NCBI RefSeq assembly: GCF_029076695.1
Contig: NZ_JARFIK010000001.1
Span: 1,426,001 to 1,490,000, forward strand
Length of the DNA: 64,000 bases
Direction: 5' to 3'
Source: Adlercreutzia equolifaciens
GTDB taxonomy: Bacteria > Actinomycetota > Coriobacteriia > Coriobacteriales > Eggerthellaceae
The translations under genes and the position numbers were made by a program. This document shows positions 43,111 through 52,980 of the stretch, piece after piece. The notes beneath the pieces are model-generated. The model was given only the letters and a program-made list of their open reading frames with translations. It ran no database searches and had not been told where the DNA came from. The number at the start of each line of letters is the position of its first letter. Positions within the stretch are counted from its first letter, which is position 1.

Positions 43111-44975
43111 GCCAGCGACCTCGTTCCTCGCGCGGATCTCGCGATTACGGTCGCTCTTCCCGTGGCCGCTCCTCTCGATACAGCTCCTCTGCGAGCAGCC
43201 GCTCGGACTATGGCTTCAGCACCGACGATCGTTCCTCGCGCCGTCGTCGCGAGGGGTCTTCCTCGTACGCGCGCAGCACGGCTCCTCGCCGTGGCGGCAT
43301 AGCGGCCTGGGAGGCGCCGTCGGTGACCGGTCGCGCCCGCATCCTGCTGCTCTTTTTTGCGGCTCTGGCGGCGGTGTTCTTTCTGCGTCTGGTGTTTCTC
43401 CAGGTTATCATGGCCGATCAATACTCTGCCATGGCCGAGGAGTCGCGCACCATCAGCTTCGAGACCACGCCCCGTCGCGGCACCATCTACGATCGCAACG
43501 GCATTGTGCTGGCCACTAGCGTCGATGCCACTACCATTTACGCCAACCCTGCCGAAGTCACCGATGCGGCCCGCGAGGGCTATGAGCTTGCGCGGGTTCT
43601 GGGCGGTGATGCCGCCGACTACCAGGAGCTTCTGAGCAAGCCCAGCACCACCTTCGTCTACCTGAAGCGCCAGGCCGACGTCGATAAGGCCGCGGAGGTC
43701 AAAGAGCTGGGTCTCGACGGAGTCTACTTCATTGCCGACACTCGTCGTGAGTATCCCCATGGCTCGGTGGGTGGCCAGGTGGTGGGCTTCTGCAACGCTG
43801 ACGGCGAGGGCATCACGGGCCTCGAGCTCCAGTACAACGATATTCTTGCCGGCACACCCGGCGTGTATGTGGCCGAGCGCGGCGAGCAGGGCTTCCCCAT
43901 TCCCGGCGGTGTGAAGGAAGAGACGCCGGCTGTCAACGGCCAGGACATCATGATCTCCCTGGACATTAAGCTTCAGGACACGGTGGAGCGCTCTCTGGCC
44001 GAGGGCGTGAAGGATCTGGACACCGAAGAGGGCAGTGCCCTGGTCATGGACGCCGCCACCGGTGAAATTTACGCCGCGTGCTCGCTGCCGTACATGAACC
44101 CGGCGAAAATGGAGAAGTCCAAGGTGGGCTCCGAGCAGGTGAAGGCCATCACCCAGGCCTACGAACCCGGCTCCACCTTCAAGTCGGTATCGGCCATGGG
44201 CATTCTGGAGAGCAAGTACATGGGCCCTGAGAGCACTATGTTCTGCCCCAGCACTATCTCGGCCGACGACTACGACGTTTCCGACTCCCACGAGCGCGAC
44301 GGTGCCACCTACTCGCTGCGCGAGATCTTGAACCACTCGTCGAATGTGGGCATCTCGCTGGCCAGCGATGCCGCCGGCTTCGACAAACTGAACGACGCCA
44401 TCCATCGCTACCACTTCACCGAGTGCACGGGCGTGGACTACCCGGGCGAGAGCGCGGGCACGGTGCTCGACTTCGACCACTGGAGCAAGATTGCCGGCTA
44501 CAACATCAGCTTCGGCCAGGGCATTGCCGTCACGCCGTTGCAGATGGTGCGCTTCTACGGCACGATCCTCAACGATGGCGTCATGTGCACGCCGCACTTC
44601 CTGATCTCGAAGCCCCAAAGCGGGGAAGTGCCCGAGTACGCCACGGAGCAGGTATCCGAGGACGCCGAGGCTCTGGCCGATATGCGCTCGATGCTGCGCT
44701 CGGTGGTCACCGATGGCACCGGCACCGCCGCCGCCACCGATCTGGAAGGCTTCGAGGTATGCGGCAAGACGTCCACGGCGGAAATTGCCTCCGAAGAGGG
44801 CGGCTACAAGGAAGGCGTGTACAACCTGGGCTTCTGTGGCTTCATCGACAACTCGTCAAGCAATTTAGTTTGTTTTGTAGGAGCCAGCGAGGTTGAGGGC
44901 ATGAGGCAGACCACCCAAATCTTTAACGATATAATGGCCAGTGCTGTAAAGCAGTACAACATCACCGCATCGTAA
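43107..44975 (+). CDS. ftsI: Penicillin-binding protein FtsI (PBP2/3, class B transpeptidase)
   Basis: 622 residues. A ~70-residue Ser/Arg-rich cytoplasmic tail, one helix (about 75-95), a pedestal domain starting RRGTIYDRNGIVLATS, and a transpeptidase domain with SxxK in YEPGSTFKSVS, SxN in LNHSSNVGIS, and the third box reading GKTST where KTG is usual. Cross-links septal peptidoglycan with FtsW. The start overlaps ftsL; murE follows 15 bases after the stop. Confidence 0.95.
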   Translation: MSQRPRSSRGSRDYGRSSRGRSSRYSSSASSRSDYGFSTDDRSSRRRREGSSSYARSTAPRRGGIAAWEAPSVTGRARILLLFFAALAAVFFLRLVFLQVIMADQYSAMAEESRTISFETTPRRGTIYDRNGIVLATSVDATTIYANPAEVTDAAREGYELARVLGGDAADYQELLSKPSTTFVYLKRQADVDKAAEVKELGLDGVYFIADTRREYPHGSVGGQVVGFCNADGEGITGLELQYNDILAGTPGVYVAERGEQGFPIPGGVKEETPAVNGQDIMISLDIKLQDTVERSLAEGVKDLDTEEGSALVMDAATGEIYAACSLPYMNPAKMEKSKVGSEQVKAITQAYEPGSTFKSVSAMGILESKYMGPESTMFCPSTISADDYDVSDSHERDGATYSLREILNHSSNVGISLASDAAGFDKLNDAIHRYHFTECTGVDYPGESAGTVLDFDHWSKIAGYNISFGQGIAVTPLQMVRFYGTILNDGVMCTPHFLISKPQSGEVPEYATEQVSEDAEALADMRSMLRSVVTDGTGTAAATDLEGFEVCGKTSTAEIASEEGGYKEGVYNLGFCGFIDNSSSNLVCFVGASEVEGMRQTTQIFNDIMASAVKQYNITAS

Positions 44976-44990
44976 AGGGACGTGTCATCT

Positions 44991-46484
44991 ATGACCAAAA
45001 CCTGTGCTGAACTGTTCCAGGGCATGGAATGCACCATTATCGGCAACTCCGACGAGAAGGTAGCGGGCCTCGCGTTTCGCAGCGACCAGGTGCAGCCCGG
45101 CGATATGTTCTTCTGTATTGTGGGCAATGTGGTGGACGGCCACAGCTTCGCCCAGGACGCCATCGATCACGGCGCCACCACGCTGGTGGTCGAGCGCAAG
45201 GTGTATCTGGCTGACGCCACCAATGTCACCGAGGTAGTGGTTTCCGATTCCCGCAAGGCCATGGCCCAGGTGGCGGCCAATTTCTACGACCATCCCTCCA
45301 AGGACTTCTCCCTGGTGGGCATTACGGGCACCAACGGTAAGACCACCACCACTTACCTGGTGGAGCACATTGCCAGCGTGGCCGGCAAGCGCTGCGGTGT
45401 CATCGGCACCGTGGGCAACAAGATCAACGGCCGCATGGAGAAGTCGGAGCACACCACCCCCGAGTCTCCCGATTTGCAGAAGCTGTTCGCCCGCATGCGC
45501 GATGCCGGGGTAGACGTGGTGGCCATGGAGGTCAGCTCCCACGCGCTTGACTTGGTGCGCACCTGGGGCGCTACCTTCGCCGTTACCGCCTTTACCAACC
45601 TGACCCAGGATCACCTGGACTACCACCATACTTTCGACGATTACTTCGAGGCCAAGGCGCTGCTGTTCTCGAAAGACTATCCGGCGAAGCGCGTCATCAG
45701 CATCGACGGCTCGTGGGGTCGCGAGCTTTTGCGCCGCTGCACGGCTGCCGGCGATGAGGTTATCACCACGGGCTTCGATACCACCGCCCAGATTCATCCG
45801 CGCTCGGTTACCTACGGCGCCACCCGCACCCAGGTTGAGCTGGAGGTGCGCGGCAGCGTCATCAAGCTTGACTACCCGCTGGTGGGGCGCTTCAACGTGG
45901 AAAACGTTATGACGGCCTTCGCCAGCTGCCTGCATCTGGGCATTCCTGCGGCGGTTATTGCCGAGGCCCTGACCACTATGCCGCCGGTGCCGGGCCGCTT
46001 GGAGCAGGTGGCCTGTGCGGTAGAGGCGCCCATCACTATCTATGTGGACTACGCCCACACTCCCGACGCCCTGGCCAAGGCCATTGCCTCCATTCAGGAG
46101 CTCACCGACCATCGCACCATCGTCGTGTTCGGTTGCGGCGGCAATCGCGATGCCAGCAAGCGCCCCATCATGGGCCAGGCTGCTCTGGCGGCCGATTACG
46201 CCGTGGTCACTAGCGACAACCCCCGCAAGGAAGACCCCGACGCCATCATTGCCGACATCGTGGCCGGCATGGAAGATGCCAGCCGCTACGAGGTGGAGCC
46301 CGACCGTCGGTCTGCCATTGCCCGAGCCATCGCCGTGGCTCAGCCAGGAGACGCTATCCTGTTAGCAGGCAAAGGCCACGAGGACTATCAGCTGGTGGGA
46401 GACCAGGTGCTGTCCTTCGACGATCGTCTCGTCGCTGCCGAAGAGCTTGAACGGGCTTTTGCGGGCGAAGGGAACGAAGCCTGA
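44991..46484 (+). CDS. murE: UDP-MurNAc-tripeptide synthetase MurE
   Basis: 497 residues from ATG 44991 (AAAGGGA upstream); a GTG three codons earlier is too close to it. ATP-binding GITGTNGKTTTTYL, then HTTPESPDL, and the C-terminal substrate motif SDNPRKEDP. DNPR is the signature of meso-diaminopimelate-adding MurE, whereas lysine-adding enzymes differ at this site. Adds the third residue of the stem peptide. Part of the coupled mur series. Confidence 0.96.
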   Translation: MTKTCAELFQGMECTIIGNSDEKVAGLAFRSDQVQPGDMFFCIVGNVVDGHSFAQDAIDHGATTLVVERKVYLADATNVTEVVVSDSRKAMAQVAANFYDHPSKDFSLVGITGTNGKTTTTYLVEHIASVAGKRCGVIGTVGNKINGRMEKSEHTTPESPDLQKLFARMRDAGVDVVAMEVSSHALDLVRTWGATFAVTAFTNLTQDHLDYHHTFDDYFEAKALLFSKDYPAKRVISIDGSWGRELLRRCTAAGDEVITTGFDTTAQIHPRSVTYGATRTQVELEVRGSVIKLDYPLVGRFNVENVMTAFASCLHLGIPAAVIAEALTTMPPVPGRLEQVACAVEAPITIYVDYAHTPDALAKAIASIQELTDHRTIVVFGCGGNRDASKRPIMGQAALAADYAVVTSDNPRKEDPDAIIADIVAGMEDASRYEVEPDRRSAIARAIAVAQPGDAILLAGKGHEDYQLVGDQVLSFDDRLVAAEELERAFAGEGNEA

Positions 46485-46500
46485 TAGGAAAGGAACGCGC

Positions 46501-47988
46501 GTGCGCCTCAACGCAAAACAAATCGCAGCATACACGGGCGGACAGTTTCTGGTAGATCCCATTGACCCCAGTGCCTTAATGACGGGCATCACCTGGGATT
46601 CCCGCGAAGTGCAGCCCGACTGGCTCTACGTGGCCCTGCCGGGAGAGCGCGTGGACGGTCACAATTTCGTCGAGGCCGCTTTGCGTGCCGGCGCGCGCGG
46701 GGTGCTGGTAATGCAGCCTCCCGTCCGCTCGGCCCTTCTGCTTGCCCGCGAAATGGGGGCGGCCGTCATCGAAGTGGCCAATACCACCAGCGCCATCACC
46801 GACTTGGCCCGTGAATGGCGCGGCCATCTGCACGGCCGGGTTGTCGCCCTTACCGGATCGGTGGGCAAGACCACCACCAAGAATCTTCTGCGCGATGTCT
46901 GCGCCGCCGCCGGCACGGTGGTGGCCACCAAAGCCAATCAGAACAACGAGCTGGGCGTGCCGCGCACGCTGTTGGCCGCCGATCCCGAAACCGCCACGGT
47001 CGTGGTGGAAATGGGCATGCGCGGCCAGGGCCAAATTACCGAACTCACCGATTTCGTCCGCCCCGACTGGGGTCTTGTCACCAATGTGGGCGAGAGCCAT
47101 ATCGAGCTTCTGGGCTCCCGGGAGAACATCGCCCGGGCCAAGGCCGAGCTATTTGCCGCGCTGCCGGCAGGCACGGGGCACGCGTTCCTGAACGCCGCCG
47201 ATGACTTCGCGGCGTTCTGCGCGCAACAGGCTCGTTTGGCCGAGCGCGCGGTGGCGGTCACGGCGTTTGACGGCTCTCCGCAGGCCGAGGCGCACTTTGC
47301 TACGTTGGAAGAGGCCGGTGTGGTGTTGGCGAACCGGGTTTGGGCTGAAGAGGTTTCCCTTGACGAGGAGGGGCGTCCGCACTTCATGCTGTGCGCCGCT
47401 GGCTTTTCTGAGGGCGGCTCCCTCGAGCGCACTCCGTGTGCCCTGGCCCTTCAGGGTGCCCACAATGTGGCCAACGCCTGCGCGGCGGCGGCCGTGGGCC
47501 GCGCGCGCGGTCTGATGCTGCCCGTCATCGCCCGCGCCTTGGCCGGCTCGGTGCCCGAATCCGGACGCCAAGAGATGGTTGTGGCCCGGGACGGCTTTGT
47601 GGTCATCAACGACGCCTATAACGCGAGCCCCGATTCCATGCGCGCCTCGCTGGCTACCTTTGCCGCTATGACGGTCAACGGGCGCCGCATTGCCGTGCTG
47701 GGCGATATGGGCGAACTGGGCGATTTCGCCGATGCCTGCCATCGCGGTGTGGGGGAGGCGGCAGCAGCGGCTCCCCTGGACCAGCTGGTCTGCGTGGGCT
47801 CCCTTGCGGCGCTTATCGCCGAGGGCGCCGAGGCGGCCGGCATGGATCCGGCGCGCATTGTGCGCGCCCATACAGTGGCCGACGTGCTCGAAGAGCTCGA
47901 TGGTCGCCTTGAGTCCGGAGACGCGGTGCTGGTGAAGGCATCGCATTTCATGGAGCTCAATCGTGTTGTCGAAGGATTGGTTAGTTAA
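46501..47988 (+). CDS. murF: UDP-MurNAc-pentapeptide synthetase MurF
   Basis: 495 residues from GTG 46501, preceded by GAAAGGAAC; the frame extends upstream into murE without another good start. ALTGSVGKTTTKNLL is the ATP site, and NQNNELGVPRTLL and NDAYNASPDSMRASL are MurF signatures. Adds D-Ala-D-Ala. Its TAA abuts the mraY ATG directly. No ddl gene is found in this cluster, so the dipeptide is made elsewhere. Confidence 0.96.
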   Translation: MRLNAKQIAAYTGGQFLVDPIDPSALMTGITWDSREVQPDWLYVALPGERVDGHNFVEAALRAGARGVLVMQPPVRSALLLAREMGAAVIEVANTTSAITDLAREWRGHLHGRVVALTGSVGKTTTKNLLRDVCAAAGTVVATKANQNNELGVPRTLLAADPETATVVVEMGMRGQGQITELTDFVRPDWGLVTNVGESHIELLGSRENIARAKAELFAALPAGTGHAFLNAADDFAAFCAQQARLAERAVAVTAFDGSPQAEAHFATLEEAGVVLANRVWAEEVSLDEEGRPHFMLCAAGFSEGGSLERTPCALALQGAHNVANACAAAAVGRARGLMLPVIARALAGSVPESGRQEMVVARDGFVVINDAYNASPDSMRASLATFAAMTVNGRRIAVLGDMGELGDFADACHRGVGEAAAAAPLDQLVCVGSLAALIAEGAEAAGMDPARIVRAHTVADVLEELDGRLESGDAVLVKASHFMELNRVVEGLVS

Positions 47989-49038
47989 ATGTTCTCTCTG
48001 TTCTCGTCCTATCCCACCTTTATGATCTTTCTGGCCGTGGTGGTGTCCATGGTGGTCACCATGGTGCTCATGCCGGCATGGATTCGCTTCCTGAAGTCAA
48101 GCCACATCGGTCAGCAGGTGCGCGCCGACGGGCCGCAAAGTCATTTGGTAAAGCAGGGCACGCCCACTATGGGCGGCGTCATCATGCTGGTGGCGGTTAT
48201 TGCCTTCACGCTTCTGGCTTCGGTCGGCGCTCCCACGCCCGAGCTGTGGCTGCTTTTGGGCGCCACGGTGCTCACCGGCGTTCTGGGCCTGATCGACGAT
48301 GCCTCCAAGGTGGCCCACGAGCGTTCTCTTGGCTTAACGCCCAAGGCGAAGCTGGTAGGGCAGTTCGCCATTGCCACGGTGTTCGTGCTGTGCGCGGTGA
48401 ATATGCTGGGCGTGAAGCCCACGGTCGAGATTCCCTTTATCTGCACCATCGATCTGGGTGTGCTTACCACGGTGGTGCCCGTGGGGGAGGGCATCGAGAT
48501 TCCCTGGCTCTACCTTATCTACTGCTTGATCTTGCTGGTGGGCCTGTGCAACGCTGTGAACCTGACTGACGGTCTCGACGGCCTGGCGGCCGGCACGGTG
48601 ATGATCGTCATGCTGGTCATGGCTGCCATTGCCTTCCGCGCCGGCGTCTTGGAGCCGGCCCTCTTTGCCGGCGCCTTGGCCGGCGCCTGCATCGGCTTTC
48701 TGTGGTTCAACTCCTTCCCGGCCGACATCTTCATGGGCGACACGGGCTCGCTGGCCCTTGGTATGGCCCTGGGATGCTTGGCCGTGGTTACCAAGACCGA
48801 GTTCGTCGTCATTATCATCGGCGGTTTGTTCGTAGCCGAGGCCCTGTCCGTCATGATCCAGGTGTTTTACTACAAGAAGACGAAGAAGCGCATCTTCCTT
48901 ATGGCGCCCCTGCACCATCATTTCGAGAAGAAAGGGTGGTCCGAGACGAAGGTGGTCGTGCGCTTCTGGATTGTGTCCGGCATGCTGGCTGCCTGCGGCT
49001 TTGTGCTGTACTTTGCTACCACGCTGGGGGTGAACTAA
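47989..49038 (+). CDS. mraY: Phospho-MurNAc-pentapeptide transferase MraY
   Basis: 349 residues with about ten membrane helices. Conserved blocks: KQGTPTMGG, LGLIDDASKV, CNAVNLTDGLDGLA, GDTGSLALG and APLHHHFEKKGWSE. Makes lipid I at the cytoplasmic membrane. Starts at the base after the murF stop. Confidence 0.98.
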   Translation: MFSLFSSYPTFMIFLAVVVSMVVTMVLMPAWIRFLKSSHIGQQVRADGPQSHLVKQGTPTMGGVIMLVAVIAFTLLASVGAPTPELWLLLGATVLTGVLGLIDDASKVAHERSLGLTPKAKLVGQFAIATVFVLCAVNMLGVKPTVEIPFICTIDLGVLTTVVPVGEGIEIPWLYLIYCLILLVGLCNAVNLTDGLDGLAAGTVMIVMLVMAAIAFRAGVLEPALFAGALAGACIGFLWFNSFPADIFMGDTGSLALGMALGCLAVVTKTEFVVIIIGGLFVAEALSVMIQVFYYKKTKKRIFLMAPLHHHFEKKGWSETKVVVRFWIVSGMLAACGFVLYFATTLGVN

Positions 49039-49039
49039 C

Positions 49040-50512
49040 ATGGCTGTCGCCTATCTGGCTGATCGCAAGCAGGCCCCCGTGGACTTGGGCCGCGTGCTTA
49101 TTCTGGGTTTAGGGAAGAGCGGCAAGGCCGTGGCGAACTACTGCCTTGATTTGCTGGGCACGCGGGTGCAGGAGGTGGCCATTGCCGCCGGCACCTTCTC
49201 GAGGGAGGCCGACGCCTGGGCCGAGAGCGCTCGCCAGCGCGGGGCTCGGGTGCTGTTCGACCACGAGTCTATCGAGGAGAGCTACAACCTGTGCATCGCC
49301 AGTCCGGGCATCTCTCAGTTTTCCGATTTTTACCGCAGTGCCGAGGCGGCCTGCGCTGAGGTTATCAGCGAGGTGGAGTTTGCCTGGCGCGAAAGTGCCC
49401 GCACCTCCCGCTGGGTGGCCGTCACCGGTACGAACGGCAAGACCACGACCACGGCCTTGACGGCCCATTTGCTGAAGGAGGCTGGGTTCCAGGCGGCCGC
49501 CGTGGGCAACATCGGGGAAACCTGCATTGATGCCGTCGCATCGGGGGCTGTGGACGTCTACGTGGCTGAAACTTCCAGCTACCAGTTGGCTTCCACGAAG
49601 GATTTCGCGCCCAATGTGGCCATTATGCTCAACATTACGCCGGATCATCTGGCATGGCACCGCACCCATGAGAACTACGCCGAGGCCAAGTGGAAGGCTT
49701 TCGCCAACCTGGCCAAAGCCGATGGCGTGGCGGTGCTCAATGCGCTGGACGACGAGGTGCGGGCGAAGATCCGCGCCGCCCGCAGCGAAGGGGGCTTCCC
49801 CTTCGCCTATGTGCCTGTGGGAACGGCCCAGGGGCTGGGCGGCGACATGCGCACGGTCTGCGGGGCTGAAAATGCCGCGTTCCGTGCACCCTCGGGTCGC
49901 CTGACGGTGGCCTGGGAGGGCGAGGAATCGAGCCTGGTGTTCATCGACGACCTGCAAATCAAGGGCGAGCACAACCAGGTGAACGCCTTGGCGGCCTCGG
50001 CTGCGGCGTTGGTGCTGGGCGCCACGGCTACCAAGGTGGCCGAAGGTCTTCTGGCCTTCGCTCCGCTGGAGCATCGCATCGAGCCGGCCGGCACCGTCAA
50101 CGGGGTGGCCTGCTACAACGACTCGAAGGCCACCAACGTGGATGCTGTGCTGGTGGCGCTTACCGCTTTCGTGCCTCAGAAGCCTATCGTGCTCTTGGGC
50201 GGCCGTGACAAGGGAACCGATCTGGCTCCGTTGGTAGCGTCCTGCGAGCAGCATGCCAAGGCCGTGGTCTGCTTCGGCGAGGCGGCCGATCGCTTTTTCG
50301 AGGCGTTCTCGGGCAGCAAAGTGCCCACGGTACTGCGCGCCGCCACTTTGGAGCCTGCTTTGGATGAAGCGCTGGCCTGCGCCGATGCGGGAGACGTGGT
50401 TATCCTGTCCCCGGCCTGCGCATCGTTCGACGAGTTCAGCTGCTTCGAGGAGCGCGGCGAGGTGTTCAAGCGCCTGGTGGCTCAGCGCGCGGCCGCGCAG
50501 AAAGGCTGCTAG
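49040..50512 (+). CDS. murD: UDP-MurNAc-alanine:D-glutamate ligase MurD
   Basis: 490 residues. VAVTGTNGKTTTTALTAHLL is the P-loop; ETSSYQL, NITPDHLAWH and YNDSKATNVDA are MurD signatures. Adds D-Glu to the stem peptide. It begins one base after the mraY stop. A slightly long N-terminal Rossmann domain fits its 490 residues versus about 450. Confidence 0.96.
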   Translation: MAVAYLADRKQAPVDLGRVLILGLGKSGKAVANYCLDLLGTRVQEVAIAAGTFSREADAWAESARQRGARVLFDHESIEESYNLCIASPGISQFSDFYRSAEAACAEVISEVEFAWRESARTSRWVAVTGTNGKTTTTALTAHLLKEAGFQAAAVGNIGETCIDAVASGAVDVYVAETSSYQLASTKDFAPNVAIMLNITPDHLAWHRTHENYAEAKWKAFANLAKADGVAVLNALDDEVRAKIRAARSEGGFPFAYVPVGTAQGLGGDMRTVCGAENAAFRAPSGRLTVAWEGEESSLVFIDDLQIKGEHNQVNALAASAAALVLGATATKVAEGLLAFAPLEHRIEPAGTVNGVACYNDSKATNVDAVLVALTAFVPQKPIVLLGGRDKGTDLAPLVASCEQHAKAVVCFGEAADRFFEAFSGSKVPTVLRAATLEPALDEALACADAGDVVILSPACASFDEFSCFEERGEVFKRLVAQRAAAQKGC

Positions 50513-50514
50513 CT

Positions 50515-51825
50515 TTGACGGCACGGGCTTCACAACGATCCTCCGAGCAGGGCCCCTCGCAGCAGGGGCCTCGTGTTCTTTTGCTTTTGTGCGTCCTGGG
50601 CCTCGTGCTCATCGGCCTGGTCATGGTGTATTCCGCCTCCATGGTGACGGCGCTGGACAGCGGCGTAGCCGCCAGCGATTACTTTACCGATCAGCTGATT
50701 TTTGCCGCGGTCGGCGTGGTAATGGCCCTGGTGCTTTGGAAGGTCATTCCCTATCGCGTGTGGGTAGGGCCCATCGTGTGGGTCATCTGGGGCGTGGCGG
50801 TAGCTCTCATTCTTGCCACGGCTCTATCGGGCCATGCGGAGTATGGCGCGCAGCGCTGGCTGTCTCTGGGCGGTTTCCGCATTCAGCCCTCGGAGTTCTG
50901 CAAGATCGCCTTTCTGCTCATGGCTATTCGTCTTTTGGTGGACTACCGCAGCGGTGCGGTGGAGTTTCGAGCATCGGTGGTGCGGGCGATCATCTTCATC
51001 GTCGTTCCCCTGGGCGTTATGTACCGCACGCAGTCCGACCTGGGCACCACGGTAATTTGCGCCGTGGGCATCTTGGCGGTCATGTGGTTGGGGGGCGTGC
51101 CGAAGAAGGTTATTCTGCTCATTATGGGCGCCGGCTTTCTGTTCGGCCTTTACGCCATCTTCGGCACGGGCTACCGCGCGGGCCGTATGGTGTTTCTCAA
51201 CCCTTGGGACGACGGCGAGGGCGGCTACGGCACCGGCTACAACATCATTCGCTCGTATTACGCGCTTTCCGAGGGAGGCATTTTCGGCGTGGGCCTGGGC
51301 AACTCCCATGAGAAGTTCCAGTACCTGTTCGCCTCGGAAAGCGACTTCATCTTCGCCGTTATCGGCGAGGAGCTGGGATTGGTGGGCGCCATGGCGGTCA
51401 TTCTGCTGTTCTTCGGCGTGCTGCTGTCGGGCCTGTCCATTGCCGAGCGCTCCTCCGACGATATCGGTTCCATGATTGCCGGCGGCTGCGTGGTGATGCT
51501 GGTGTTCCAGGCATTCCTCAACATTGCCTGCGTCATCGGCGTTTTTCCCACCACGGGCAAGCCGCTGCCCTTTATTTCCGCCGGCGGCTCGTCGATGCTC
51601 TCGTCGTTTATCTTGCTGGGGCTTATTCTCTCGGTGTCGGCAGCCGAGCCGGCGCCGTCCATCTATGAGCAGCGTCGCGCCGATTTGCGCCTGGTCAAGC
51701 AGGAGGGCGGCAGTACCGCGCGTCAAAGCGGTCGCGGCTCCGAGCGCTCGTCCTCGCGGGGTTATCGCCGCTCGACCGCCTCGGTGCGCTCGGCCCGCTC
51801 CCTAGCATTCCCTTCAAGGAGGTAG
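50515..51825 (+). CDS. ftsW: Septal peptidoglycan polymerase FtsW
   Basis: 436 residues from TTG 50515, two bases after the murD stop; no ATG or GTG occurs early enough, and AAAGG lies upstream. SEDS-family membrane protein: QRWLSLGGFRIQPSEFCKIA, FLNPWDDGEGGYGTGYNIIR, and PTTGKPLPFISAGGSSM are diagnostic. A ~50-residue basic, Ser/Arg-rich tail follows the last helix. Polymerises glycan strands with FtsI. Confidence 0.95.
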   Translation: MTARASQRSSEQGPSQQGPRVLLLLCVLGLVLIGLVMVYSASMVTALDSGVAASDYFTDQLIFAAVGVVMALVLWKVIPYRVWVGPIVWVIWGVAVALILATALSGHAEYGAQRWLSLGGFRIQPSEFCKIAFLLMAIRLLVDYRSGAVEFRASVVRAIIFIVVPLGVMYRTQSDLGTTVICAVGILAVMWLGGVPKKVILLIMGAGFLFGLYAIFGTGYRAGRMVFLNPWDDGEGGYGTGYNIIRSYYALSEGGIFGVGLGNSHEKFQYLFASESDFIFAVIGEELGLVGAMAVILLFFGVLLSGLSIAERSSDDIGSMIAGGCVVMLVFQAFLNIACVIGVFPTTGKPLPFISAGGSSMLSSFILLGLILSVSAAEPAPSIYEQRRADLRLVKQEGGSTARQSGRGSERSSSRGYRRSTASVRSARSLAFPSRR

Positions 51826-51828
51826 TCC

Positions 51829-52944
51829 ATGTTGGCTGTTCTTTCCGGCGGCGGTACCGCCGGCCACATCAATCCGGCCCTGGCTCTTGCCGACGAGCTG
51901 CGCCAGCGCGGATGGCAGGTAGAGTTCGCCGGCACGCCCCAGGGCGTCGAGGCGCGACTGGTGCCCCAGGCCGGGGTCAACTTCACGGCCTTCGAGGCCT
52001 CGGGCTTCGACCGCGCCCATCCTCTTTCGCTGGTGAAGGGCGTGGGCAAAATTGCCGCTTCCACCAAAAAGGCCAAGCGCTGGTTTGCCGACATCAAGCC
52101 CGATGTGGTGGTGGGATTCGGCGGCTATGTATCCATTCCCGTGGCCCGTGCCGCCGAGCAGGCCGGCGTGCCCGTGGTGGTGCACGAGCAAAATTCCGTG
52201 ATGGGCATGGCCAATAAGTACCTGGCCAAGCGTGCCCAGGCCGTGTGCCTTACCTACGATCATTCCGCCAAGGCCCTCGATCCGGGTGCTCCGGTGCATG
52301 TGACCGGCAACCCGGTGCGCCGATCGGTCATCGAGGCCGATCGGGCTGAGGGCCGTGCGTTGTTCGGCTTAGGGGATGACGACTTCATGCTGCTGGTGTT
52401 CGGCGGCTCGCTGGGGGCGCGTCATATCAACGAGGCGCTCGTGGCCCTGAAGGACGACATCCTGGCTCGGCCGTCGGTACACGTGGTGCACATCACGGGA
52501 CCGAAGGAGCTGGAAGCGGTGCGCGAGGCTCTGGCACTGACCCCGGAGCAGGAGCAACGCTGGCACATCATGGGCTACCAGGACCGTATGGGGGAGACCA
52601 TGGCCGCAGCGGACGCCATTGTGTCCCGTGCCGGCGCTACCTCGCTGGCCGAGATTTCCGCCCGGGCCATCCCGGCGGTGCTCGTGCCCTTTCCCTATGC
52701 CACCGAAGATCACCAGACCACCAATGCCCGCGCCTACGTGGAAGCGGGCTGCGCGACGCTGATTCCCGACGACCAGCTGGACACGGAAGCCTTCGCCCAG
52801 GCCGTGGCGGCGCTTATCGACGATGCGGCCCTGCGTGACTCCATGCGCTCGGCGGCCCTGGCCCAGAAGACCACGGAGGCAGCCTCTCGTTTGGCAGATG
52901 TTGTGGTAGCCGCTGCCGCGGGCACTGCCGATGCTATACAATAA
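51829..52944 (+). CDS. murG: UDP-GlcNAc transferase MurG
   Basis: 371 residues. Glycine-rich SGGGTAGHINPALALADEL at the N-terminus, HEQNSVMGMANKYLAK, and the UDP-GlcNAc site SRAGATSLAEISARAIPAVL with PFPYATEDHQTTNA. Makes lipid II. Starts three bases after ftsW. Confidence 0.98.
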   Translation: MLAVLSGGGTAGHINPALALADELRQRGWQVEFAGTPQGVEARLVPQAGVNFTAFEASGFDRAHPLSLVKGVGKIAASTKKAKRWFADIKPDVVVGFGGYVSIPVARAAEQAGVPVVVHEQNSVMGMANKYLAKRAQAVCLTYDHSAKALDPGAPVHVTGNPVRRSVIEADRAEGRALFGLGDDDFMLLVFGGSLGARHINEALVALKDDILARPSVHVVHITGPKELEAVREALALTPEQEQRWHIMGYQDRMGETMAAADAIVSRAGATSLAEISARAIPAVLVPFPYATEDHQTTNARAYVEAGCATLIPDDQLDTEAFAQAVAALIDDAALRDSMRSAALAQKTTEAASRLADVVVAAAAGTADAIQ

Positions 52945-52980
52945 CAAAGTTTGATCCTCGAATCCCAAAGGCGGTTGTCC

